A DNA stretch of 8,057 nt from positions 1 to 8,057 of the forward strand of contig URNB01000091.1 of NCBI GenBank assembly GCA_900549055.1. Direction: 5' to 3'. The stretch is from an uncultured Oscillospiraceae bacterium (GTDB lineage Bacteria; Bacillota; Clostridia; Oscillospirales; Acutalibacteraceae). Within the stretch, counting starts at the first letter, position 1. Every line of letters begins with the position of its first letter. Shown in pieces: positions 1 to 5,793 of this stretch. The translations under genes were made by a program, and so were the position numbers. The notes beneath the pieces are model-generated. The model had not been told where the DNA came from, did not search any database, and worked only from the letters and a program-made list of their open reading frames with translations.

Positions 1-498
1 AATAAGGAAGCAAGTCCAATGTTGAATGATCGAATGCAGACAGCGATTTCTTTTTATAAGGAAGCTTCTGCTAAAAAAATGCTTGTCAGTGGAGATAATT
101 TAAATGAAGATTACGATGAAGTATCCGTTATGAAAAAACTTGCAGTGTCAGGTGGAATTGAAGAAGATGAGGTATATATGGATCATACTGGTTTAAATAC
201 ATATGATACCATTGTGCACAGTCTGGAATTTTTTAATAAGGGATCAACAATTGTAATTGTGACTCAAAGCTATCATCTTTACCGCGCACTTTATTTGGCG
301 CAGCGTATGGGGCTTAATGCATATGGCGTGTCAGCAGACAGCGATATTGTTTACCGCGGGCAATTGTACAGAGAGTTTCGCGAGATGGCAGCTAGACTAA
401 AGGACTTTTGGTATGGTATTACTCAGCCAGAACTTCCAGAATGGGCAAAAGGAATCATTACTTGCAAATCGAAAAAGTTTGACGTATACTATGCGTGA
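1..498 (+). CDS. SanA/YdcF-like DUF218 protein, 5'-truncated by the window edge
   Basis: The reading frame is open back to base 1 (N-K-E-A-S-P before the first Met at 19), so the gene starts outside the window and the visible ATG is internal. What is seen fits the DUF218 (SanA/YdcF/ElyC) fold: S-P-M-L-N-D-R at the left edge, SGDN, the acidic D-Y-D-E stretch, DHTGLNTYDT, then IVIVTQSYHLYRALYLA and G-V-S-A-D. The TQ-YH-RA-LA block is the family's best conserved part. Family members are usually membrane-anchored envelope proteins linked to barrier function or lipid-carrier metabolism; the exact activity is poorly known. The N-terminal membrane helix and the first nucleotide-fold strand would lie upstream. 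The last ~20 residues (after FWYGITQPELPE) do not resemble the usual PxFLGxxIPI-like ending and may be divergent or altered. The next ORF begins 28 nt downstream. Family assignment is fairly sure, role is not. Confidence 0.8.
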   Translation, partial: NKEASPMLNDRMQTAISFYKEASAKKMLVSGDNLNEDYDEVSVMKKLAVSGGIEEDEVYMDHTGLNTYDTIVHSLEFFNKGSTIVIVTQSYHLYRALYLAQRMGLNAYGVSADSDIVYRGQLYREFREMAARLKDFWYGITQPELPEWAKGIITCKSKKFDVYYA

Positions 499-526
499 AC
501 TGCAACAACTTTGGGAGGACATCTTT

Positions 527-1102
527 ATGAATTTTATTTTTATATCGCCTCAGTTTCCAACCAACTATTACCATTTTTGTGCGGAGCTGAAGAACAACGG
601 AGTAAATGTTTTAGGAATCGGTGACAGTGCCTATGATTCCTTGCCATATAGCCTAAAAAATGTACTTACTGAGTATTATAAGGTAGAGTCCATGGAAAAC
701 TATGATCAGATGATGCGCGCAGTAGCTTATTTTACATTTAAATATGGCCGCATTGATTGGATTGAAAGCAATAATGAATACTGGTACGGATTGATTGAAG
801 GAATTTATTTAGTGGCTGTTCCGAAAAAATATACCGGAGATAAAGCTGCCGATATTGTGAATTATACTCTTTTATATGTAAATAAAACCGGCGAATATGA
901 ATCGGACGCTGCTTCATATGTTAAACATTTAATTAAAGCAAACAATAATCAGATCACCGATTCGGAAATTGATACATTGTTAAAGGAAGCAAAAACAAAA
1001 CCCAACTCCGGTGAAGCGGCAAATAACGGAAAAGGCATTTCGGTCGGCTATACGGAAAATGAAGAAAAATATCAATATCAGGTTTTAAGATTATATAAGT
1101 GA
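527..1102 (+). CDS. Hybrid ORF: ATP-grasp N-terminal fragment fused to an unrecognised C-terminal region
   Basis: The ATG at 527 is preceded by GGGAGG at 513-518 with an 8-nt spacer, so this start is preferred over the longer frame from 413, which lies inside the upstream gene. The product is 191 residues. Residues 1-86 (MNFIFISPQFP..., NGVNVLGIGD, ALTEYY-like KNVLTEYYKVES, KYGRIDWIESNNEYW) look to me like the pre-ATP-grasp start of clostridial carbamoyl-phosphate-synthase-like ATP-grasp proteins, which normally run to about 400 residues. After NNEYW (about base 784) the expected LEQDARLRTDF-type continuation is absent. Instead there is an unrelated hydrophilic segment (YGLIEGIYLVAVPKKYTGDK, later SEIDTLLKEAK, then a Gly/Asn-rich stretch) that I cannot place. 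No ATP-grasp lysines or metal-binding residues follow, so ATP-grasp activity is not expected. It may be a real gene fusion or remnant, or an assembly join that kept frame. Base composition is AT-rich like the previous gene. Confidence 0.6.
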   Translation: MNFIFISPQFPTNYYHFCAELKNNGVNVLGIGDSAYDSLPYSLKNVLTEYYKVESMENYDQMMRAVAYFTFKYGRIDWIESNNEYWYGLIEGIYLVAVPKKYTGDKAADIVNYTLLYVNKTGEYESDAASYVKHLIKANNNQITDSEIDTLLKEAKTKPNSGEAANNGKGISVGYTENEEKYQYQVLRLYK

Positions 1103-1141
1103 GTACAACTTGAACTGTAATCGGTATTTACGGAAAAGTAT

Positions 1142-2068
1142 GTGGAATATATGGATATGTATAAAAAAAGGAAAATCAGAGCAGAGAAGAAAAGCGATGA
1201 TAATCAAGAAAACTCATCGAAATCTCAAATCAACTGGTTTCCCGGACATATGGCGAAGACCCGCCGAAAAATAAAGGAAATTCTTCCGCTTATAGACGCG
1301 GTGGCAGAGGTAGTGGACGCGCGCGTGCCGAAAAGCTCGCGCAATCCCGAGCTGCGCGATATAATCGGCGATAAACCGCTTATAATTTTGCTTAACAAGT
1401 GCGATATGGCAGACCCCGCCGCCACCGCCGGGTGGATAGCGCACTATTCCGCCGCGGGAATACCCGCAATAGCGCTTGACTGCAAAACCGGCAGGGGCAT
1501 TTCCGCTTTTAAAGATACGGTTAAAAGTACTCTTGAAGGTAAGCTTAAAGCGTATGAGGAAAAGGGAATGGCGGGCAAGCCGCTGCGCGTTATGGTTGTG
1601 GGTATACCGAATGTGGGTAAATCATCATTTATCAACCGCATTGCGGGCAACAACCGCGCCAAAGCCGAAAACCGCCCCGGCGTTACAAGGGGCAACCAGT
1701 GGTTCACGGTGGATAAACAGCTTGAGCTGCTTGATACCCCCGGCGTTTTGTGGCCGAAGTTCGAGGATAAAACGGTAGGTGAGCATTTAGCGTTTACCGG
1801 TGCCGTTACAGACAGAATACTTGATACCGAGTGGCTTGCAATGCAGCTGCTTTCGCTGCTGTCACGCGAATATCCCGAAAAAATAACCGCGCGCTACGGC
1901 GTTGAGCTGACGGACGACAGCTATGAGCTGCTTTGCCGCATAGGCAAAAAACGCGGCATGATGATTCGCGGCGGCGAAACCGATACCGAAAGGGCGGCGA
2001 ATATGCTGCTTGAGGAATACCGCAGCTGTAAAATAGGAAATATAACCTTGGAAAGGGCGGGAAAATAA
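1142..2068 (+). CDS. rbgA: Ribosome biogenesis GTPase RbgA/YlqF
   Basis: A circularly permuted GTPase of the YlqF/RbgA family, known in Bacillus to act late in 50S subunit assembly in the cytoplasm. Motifs appear in permuted order: NWFPGHMAK (31-39), DARVPxSSRNP (59-69), G4 NKCD (85-88), G5-like CKTGRG (114-119), G1 GIPNVGKSS (154-162), G2 GVTRG (180-184) and G3 DTPG (198-201), followed by an ANTAR-like helical C-terminus. Family members usually begin only a few residues before WFPGHM; here about 30 hydrophilic residues precede it and are AT-rich, unlike the rest of the gene. The start is uncertain: GTG 1142 has a weak GGAAA site 7 nt upstream, while ATG 1151 or ATG 1157 would also work. Its stop overlaps the rnhB start by one base (TAATG), which implies translational coupling. 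Usual neighbours rplS or lepB are not upstream. Identity is very secure. Confidence 0.95.
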   Translation: MEYMDMYKKRKIRAEKKSDDNQENSSKSQINWFPGHMAKTRRKIKEILPLIDAVAEVVDARVPKSSRNPELRDIIGDKPLIILLNKCDMADPAATAGWIAHYSAAGIPAIALDCKTGRGISAFKDTVKSTLEGKLKAYEEKGMAGKPLRVMVVGIPNVGKSSFINRIAGNNRAKAENRPGVTRGNQWFTVDKQLELLDTPGVLWPKFEDKTVGEHLAFTGAVTDRILDTEWLAMQLLSLLSREYPEKITARYGVELTDDSYELLCRIGKKRGMMIRGGETDTERAANMLLEEYRSCKIGNITLERAGK

Positions 2069-2670
2069 TGCCTGATTACGAATTTGAAAAAGCCGCAGTA
2101 AACAGCGGCTTTAGCTGTATTTGCGGGGTAGACGAAGCGGGCAGAGGCCCGCTGGCAGGCCCTGTTTGCGCGGCGGCGGTAATTCTGCCGGCGGGCGCCG
2201 TTATTGAGGGACTTGACGATTCAAAAAAGCTGACCGAGAAAAAGCGCGAAAGGCTTTACGATATAATAAAGCAAACCGCAGTTGCTTACAGCGTGGCATA
2301 CGGTACGCTTGAGGAAATAGAAACGGTAAATATATTAGAAGCTACATATCTTGCAATGAACCGCGCAATAGATGGTTTGACCGTAAAGCCCGACTTTGCC
2401 CTGATTGACGGTAACCGCGTACCGCGCGGAATTAAAATTCCCTGTGAAACTATTGTTAAAGGGGATTCAAAGTCAATGTCTGTCGCGGCGGCTTCGGTGC
2501 TTGCAAAGGTCACGCGTGACCGCCTTATGCTTGAATACGATAAAAAATACCCCGAGTATAACTTTAAAAAGCACAAGGGCTACGGCACAAAGGAGCACAC
2601 AGAGCTTATAAAGCAGTACGGTCCGTGCGAAATTCACCGCCTGTCATTCCTGAAAAACATTTTGGGGTGA
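2068..2670 (+). CDS. rnhB: Ribonuclease HII
   Basis: Endonuclease that cleaves the RNA strand of RNA-DNA hybrids and removes single ribonucleotides misincorporated in DNA. The 200-residue length is normal. Signature motifs: GVDEAGRGPLAGPV (20-33, with catalytic D22 and E23), DDSKKLTxKKRExL (50-63), LIDGN (112-116, D114), KGDSKSMSVAAASVLAKVTRDR (131-152, D151) and the C-terminal YPEYNFKKHKGYGTKEH (161-177). All four acidic metal ligands are present. The ATG overlaps the rbgA stop by one base and yraN follows 5 nt after the stop, so the three genes are almost surely co-transcribed. This order is common in Firmicutes. Confidence 0.97.
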   Translation: MPDYEFEKAAVNSGFSCICGVDEAGRGPLAGPVCAAAVILPAGAVIEGLDDSKKLTEKKRERLYDIIKQTAVAYSVAYGTLEEIETVNILEATYLAMNRAIDGLTVKPDFALIDGNRVPRGIKIPCETIVKGDSKSMSVAAASVLAKVTRDRLMLEYDKKYPEYNFKKHKGYGTKEHTELIKQYGPCEIHRLSFLKNILG

Positions 2671-2675
2671 CGGCT

Positions 2676-3038
2676 GTGGAAAGAGATAAGGCAGGAAAAA
2701 ACGGCGAGCGCCTTACCGCGGAATTTTTAAGGAGCAAGGGCTGCACCGTTATAAAAATGAATTATCACTCGCGTTTCGGGGAAATTGACATAATAGCCGA
2801 AACAAAAGAATATATAATTTTTACTGAGGTAAAGACCCGCGCCGAGGGAAGTATGATTTCGCCTGCCGAGGCGGTGGACGCGCACAAGCGCCGAAGACTT
2901 ATTTTAACGGCGGAGGATTTTTTAAGCAAGTTTGAAACCGATCTGCAGCCGCGGTTTGATGTTGCAGAGGTGACCTATAAGACCCGAAGTGACGGAAGCA
3001 CGGGCTACAGCCTTAACTACATAAAAAACGCTTTTTAA
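2676..3038 (+). CDS. yraN: YraN family protein (UPF0102), nuclease-like fold
   Basis: A small protein of the UPF0102/YraN family, which has a PD-(D/E)XK nuclease-like core; its cellular role is not settled, though linkage to rnhB suggests nucleic-acid metabolism. I place the start at GTG 2676, giving 120 residues, the usual family length. The site is preceded by GGGGTGA overlapping the end of rnhB at a good distance. The longer ATG at 2625 would overlap rnhB by 46 nt and add residues with no family resemblance. Visible conserved features: KNGERLTAEFLRSKG (8-22, E16), NYHSRFGEIDIIA (29-41, D38) and FTEVKTR (49-55, E51 and K53), matching the GEID...EVK active-site pattern. It is the third gene of the rbgA cluster. 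Confidence 0.93.
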   Translation: MERDKAGKNGERLTAEFLRSKGCTVIKMNYHSRFGEIDIIAETKEYIIFTEVKTRAEGSMISPAEAVDAHKRRRLILTAEDFLSKFETDLQPRFDVAEVTYKTRSDGSTGYSLNYIKNAF

Positions 3039-3054
3039 CGCGGAGTGATGAGTA

Positions 3055-3912
3055 TTGAATTATTTTGATCTGCACTGCGATACACCGTATGAATGTTATT
3101 TTAAAAATCAGCCGTTTTCTGCCAATAATCTTGCGGTTTCGGGCGAAAAGGGTGCGGAATTTGAAAGCTGGCGGCAGGTTTTTGCCGTTTGGATAAGGGA
3201 TGATATACCCGAGCCCTTTAAGCTTTACAGTGAAATAATGCGGGATATTAAACTCAAGCTGAAAGCAGCGCCCAAAAATCTGCAGCCGCTTTTTGCGGTT
3301 GAGGGCGGCGCGGTTATAGGAAAGGATTTAAGGCTGCTCGAAGCGCTTAAAAGTGACAGCGTGTGTTATCTGACGCTCACCTGGAACGGCGAAAACGCGA
3401 TAGCGGGCGGCAGCGGCACCGATAAAGGGCTTACGCGTTTCGGGCGCGAGGTGATAAGAGAGCTTAACCGCCTTAAAATCTGCACCGATTTATCTCACCT
3501 TAACGATAAGAGTTTTTTCACGGCGATAGAACGGGCGGATTACCCGATAGCCTCCCACTCAAACAGCAGGGAAATATGCCCCGCACCGCGCAACCTTACC
3601 GATGAGCAGCTGAAGCTGATAGGCGAAAAAAACGGGCTTATAGGGCTTTGCTTTTACCCGAAATTTTTGGGAGGAAACGCGTTTGAAAAAATATATGAAA
3701 ATATCTGCCGCCTAGGGAATTTGGGACTGGAAAATAATATCGCGATAGGCTCTGATTTTGACGGAGCGGATATGTCGGATGAGCTTTTGGATATATCGAA
3801 GGTGCCTGATTTATATGCGTATCTTGAAAATCGCGGTATATCGGCAGGAACGCTTAAAAAAATATTTTATGAAAACGCGCAAAATTATTTTGACAAACTA
3901 AGCGGGATATAA
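3055..3912 (+). CDS. Peptidase M19 family (membrane/renal-type) dipeptidase
   Basis: A zinc dipeptidase of family M19, expected to hydrolyse dipeptides, some members accepting D-configured C-terminal residues. The start is TTG at 3055, with GGAGTGA (3042-3048) 6 nt upstream; a nearby ATG at 3048 is out of frame and stops after six codons. The 285-residue protein shows all metal ligands of the family: H7 and D9 in DLHCDT, E83 in AVEGG, H148 in DLSHLN and H168 in ASHSN, plus R179-N180 in PAPRN and D237 in GSDFDGAD. It lacks a signal peptide or membrane segment, so it is probably cytoplasmic, and at 285 residues it is on the short side. It follows yraN by 16 nt and probably belongs to the same transcript. 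The thrC promoter lies within its last codons. Substrate is unknown. Confidence 0.92.
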   Translation: MNYFDLHCDTPYECYFKNQPFSANNLAVSGEKGAEFESWRQVFAVWIRDDIPEPFKLYSEIMRDIKLKLKAAPKNLQPLFAVEGGAVIGKDLRLLEALKSDSVCYLTLTWNGENAIAGGSGTDKGLTRFGREVIRELNRLKICTDLSHLNDKSFFTAIERADYPIASHSNSREICPAPRNLTDEQLKLIGEKNGLIGLCFYPKFLGGNAFEKIYENICRLGNLGLENNIAIGSDFDGADMSDELLDISKVPDLYAYLENRGISAGTLKKIFYENAQNYFDKLSGI

Positions 3913-3918
3913 TAAAAT
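3890..3918 (+). promoter_or_regulatory. Sigma-A-type promoter for thrC
   Basis: TTGACA at 3890-3895 (perfect -35), a 17-nt spacer, and TAAAAT at 3913-3918 (5 of 6 to the -10 consensus). It sits across the last codons and stop of the dipeptidase gene. Transcription would start near 3925, giving a leader of about 27 nt before the thrC ATG, too short for a riboswitch or leader peptide. A second TATAAT at 3908-3913 is only 12 nt from the -35 and is not the natural partner. Confidence 0.65.
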
Positions 3919-3951
3919 ATAGTTGATGCAAAAATTAAAGGAGCAACCTCA

Positions 3952-5436
3952 ATGAACTATGTAAGCACAAGAGACAAAAGCAACCGGGTCTCGTCCGCCG
4001 AGGCGATAGCGCACGGAATATCAAAGGAGGGCGGACTCTTCGTACCTGAAAGCTTTCCGAAGCTTTCAAATACGGATTTTGAAAATTTAAAAAAGCTTGA
4101 CTATATCGGCAGAGCAAAATATGTTCTTAAATATTTTCTCACCGATTTTACCGAGGAGGAGCTTGATTACTGCGTAAACGGCGCATATACGGGCAGCTTT
4201 GATAACGATAAGCCCGCGCCTATGGCAAAACTCGGCGAAAACATAAATATGCTGGAATTGTGGCACGGACCGACCTGCGCTTTTAAGGACCTTGCGCTGC
4301 AAATGTTGCCGTATCTTTTGACCGTTTCGGCAAAAAAGGCTTCCGCAGGCAAAAAAACCGTTATATTGGTTGCAACCTCGGGCGATACGGGCAAGGCGGC
4401 TCTTGAGGGCTTCAAGGATGTGGCAGACACGGAGATCATGGTGTTCTACCCGAATGACGGCGTAAGTCCAATGCAAAAGCTGCAAATGGCGTCTCAAAAG
4501 GGCGGCAATGTTCATGTTTGCGCAATAAACGGCAATTTTGACGACGCACAGACCGGCGTTAAAAAAATCTTTACCGATAAAGCGGTAGCCGAGCGTCTCA
4601 ATGAGCACAATATGCAGTTTTCATCCGCAAATTCAATAAACTGGGGCAGACTTGTGCCGCAGATAGTTTACTATGTATCCGCTTACTGCGATTTGCTGAA
4701 CCGCGGCGAAAGCCTTGAAAACGGCTTTAACGTTACCGTGCCTACGGGCAATTTCGGCAATATTTTAGCGGCGTACTACGCTAAAAAAATGGGTGTGCCG
4801 ATAAACAAGCTTATTTGCGCCTCGAACTCGAACAATGTTCTGACCGATTTTATAAAGACAGGTAAATATGACCGTAACCGCGATTTTTACACCACCGTTT
4901 CGCCGTCTATGGATATACTCATTTCAAGCAACCTTGAAAGAATGCTGTTTGAACTGTCGGGCTGCGATGATAAAGCAGTGGTGGAAATGCAGAACGAGCT
5001 TAAAAACAGCGGCGCGTTTTGTGTTAACGACAATATGGAAAAGAAAATTACCGAGCTTTTCTGGGGCGGCTGCTGCAGTGATGCGCAAACTCTTGAAACA
5101 ATAGGGAATACCTATAAGGAATACGGCTATCTGTGCGATACTCATACCGCCGTTGCGGTGAATGTTTACGGTCAGTATGTAAAGGCTACGGGGGATAACC
5201 GACCCGTGGTTATCGCCTCAACCGCGTCACCCTATAAATTTGCTGACAGCGTGCTTTCGGCATTGACCGATGAAAAGGCGGACAGTGATTTTGATAAGGT
5301 GAGGCAGTTATCCAGGCTTACCTCTACCGAAATTCCCGAGCCGATAAAAGCGCTTGAAAACGCGGAAATACGCTTTAAGGATGTATGTGAAAAGGACGAA
5401 ATGCTTACCGCTGTGTATTCTGCGCTGAAAATCTAA
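3952..5436 (+). CDS. thrC: Threonine synthase
   Basis: A PLP enzyme converting O-phospho-L-homoserine to L-threonine, the last step of threonine synthesis. The length of 494 residues fits the longer ThrC class (E. coli/yeast/clostridial type). Seen: N-terminal MNYVSTRD and HGISKEGGLFVPE (21-33), the PLP-binding lysine K112 in LWHGPTCAFKDLALQ, ATSGDTGKAALEG (141-153), SSANSINWGR (224-233) and the glycine-rich phosphate loop VPTGNFGN (263-270). The ATG is preceded by AAAGGAG with about 9 nt spacing. It has its own promoter just upstream and a strong terminator 40 nt after its stop, so it can be made as a single-gene transcript. No other threonine-pathway genes (hom, thrB) are in the window. Confidence 0.97.
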   Translation: MNYVSTRDKSNRVSSAEAIAHGISKEGGLFVPESFPKLSNTDFENLKKLDYIGRAKYVLKYFLTDFTEEELDYCVNGAYTGSFDNDKPAPMAKLGENINMLELWHGPTCAFKDLALQMLPYLLTVSAKKASAGKKTVILVATSGDTGKAALEGFKDVADTEIMVFYPNDGVSPMQKLQMASQKGGNVHVCAINGNFDDAQTGVKKIFTDKAVAERLNEHNMQFSSANSINWGRLVPQIVYYVSAYCDLLNRGESLENGFNVTVPTGNFGNILAAYYAKKMGVPINKLICASNSNNVLTDFIKTGKYDRNRDFYTTVSPSMDILISSNLERMLFELSGCDDKAVVEMQNELKNSGAFCVNDNMEKKITELFWGGCCSDAQTLETIGNTYKEYGYLCDTHTAVAVNVYGQYVKATGDNRPVVIASTASPYKFADSVLSALTDEKADSDFDKVRQLSRLTSTEIPEPIKALENAEIRFKDVCEKDEMLTAVYSALKI

Positions 5437-5438
5437 AA

Positions 5439-5474
5439 TTAATTCGGAATTCGTAATGCGTAATGCGGAATTAA
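5439..5474 (+). repeat. Short AT-rich element with inverted ends and internal tandem copies
   Basis: Between the thrC stop and the terminator, TTAATTC (5439-5445) is matched by GAATTAA (5468-5474) as an inverted repeat. The middle contains the palindrome GAATTC (5447-5452) and two tandem CGTAATG/GCGTAATGCG units (5452-5465). It has the look of small noncoding repeats scattered in some clostridial genomes, but dispersal cannot be judged from one copy. Confidence 0.4.
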
Positions 5475-5513
5475 AAAAGCCTCCCCAATATTTGGGGAGG
5501 ATGCTCCTTTTTT
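5473..5513. terminator. Bidirectional rho-independent terminator between thrC and the DUF1540 gene
   Basis: A perfect 9-bp stem, CCTCCCCAA (5480-5488) with TTGGGGAGG (5492-5500), and a 3-nt loop. On the minus strand the stem is followed directly by G/C then six U's (complement of A 5473-5478), an ideal terminator for the DUF1540 gene. On the plus strand the T-run (5508-5513) follows after a 7-nt gap, somewhat weaker but workable for thrC; a small GGAG/CTCC hairpin (5496-5507) abuts that T-run. Confidence 0.88.
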
Positions 5514-5537
5514 GAAAGGAAACGGCAGTACGAGGAT

Positions 5538-5702
5538 TTATCTTGCCTCGAAGGTATCGCAGCAGGTGTCCTTGCAGGTGGACGCTTCGCCGTGACCTAC
5601 GCGAATCTTACCGGCGGCACACATATCGTCCGCAGTGTGGTGAACGCAGTTACATACATCGCACGCTACGCAAAGCTTGGTTTCGCATTTACAGTCTGAC
5701 AT
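5538..5702 (-). CDS. Cysteine-rich DUF1540 domain protein
   Basis: Reading the minus strand from ATG (5702-5700) to TAA (5540-5538) gives 54 residues starting MSDCKCETKLC and ending CCDTFEAR. Ten residues are cysteines: C4, C6, C11, C14, C17, C19, C28, C43, C47 and C48. The pattern CDVCNCVHH, an eight-residue gap to C28, then A-x-K-I-x-V and T-C-K-D-T-C-C-D-T-F is that of DUF1540 (PF07561), a clostridial/bacillar family of unknown function in which the spaced cysteines suggest metal binding (inference). There are no membrane segments or signal peptide. The gene is convergent with thrC, ends at a strong terminator and has a GGAAAGGA site about 11 nt upstream of the ATG plus a -10 box further up. 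It therefore looks like a monocistronic gene. The plus-strand reading of the same stretch is Arg-rich and has no family resemblance. Confidence 0.85.
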   Translation of the reverse strand: MSDCKCETKLCVACDVCNCVHHTADDMCAAGKIRVGHGEASTCKDTCCDTFEAR

Positions 5703-5743
5703 ATCAGTTCAATTCCTTTCCGACCCGTTTTGGGGTCCTTATT

Positions 5744-5772
5744 ATTATACCCGATTCTGTTCAAATAATTAA
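5744..5772 (-). promoter_or_regulatory. Probable promoter of the DUF1540 gene
   Basis: On the minus strand there is a perfect TATAAT (plus positions 5749-5744). A -35 at 17 nt spacing would be TTAATT (5772-5767), only a weak match to TTGACA. TTGAAC is present but just 9 nt away from the -10. The start would be near 5737, about 35 nt before the ATG. The promoter overlaps the leader of the divergent metallophosphoesterase gene, so the two may influence each other. Confidence 0.5.
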
Positions 5773-5780
5773 AATTTTAA

Positions 5781-5786
5781 AGGAGG
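5781..5786 (+). promoter_or_regulatory. Ribosome binding site that fixes a CTG start
   Basis: AGGAGG, a full anti-Shine-Dalgarno match, ends 7 nt before CTG 5794. The only in-frame codons between the upstream in-frame stop (TAA 5770-5772) and the catalytic Asp codon at 5815 that could initiate are CTG and the rarer ATA/ATT, so the site strongly supports CTG. Confidence 0.75.
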
Positions 5787-5793
5787 AAAAGCT

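Noticed and set aside
413..526. Longer start (ATG 413) for the hybrid ATP-grasp ORF
   Set aside because: It would overlap the DUF218 gene by 86 nt, and the added residues do not match the family. ATG 527 has GGGAGG at good spacing and starts exactly where family members start.
2625..2675. Longer start (ATG 2625) for yraN
   Set aside because: The extra 17 residues are the rnhB 3' end in another frame. GTG 2676 gives normal family length and has a suitable ribosome site.
3048..3068. Six-codon ORF ATG...TGA ahead of the dipeptidase
   Set aside because: It overlaps the dipeptidase start out of frame and shares its ribosome site. It is too short and lacks features of a leader peptide.
3890..3913. 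TTGACA with TATAAT at 3908 as the thrC promoter
   Set aside because: The spacer is only 12 nt, too short for sigma-A. TAAAAT at 3913 with 17 nt is the better partner.
4087..4608. 173-residue minus-strand ORF within thrC
   Set aside because: It lies wholly inside the well-supported thrC gene, shows no motif, and has no ribosome site. It is a shadow of plus-strand codon bias.
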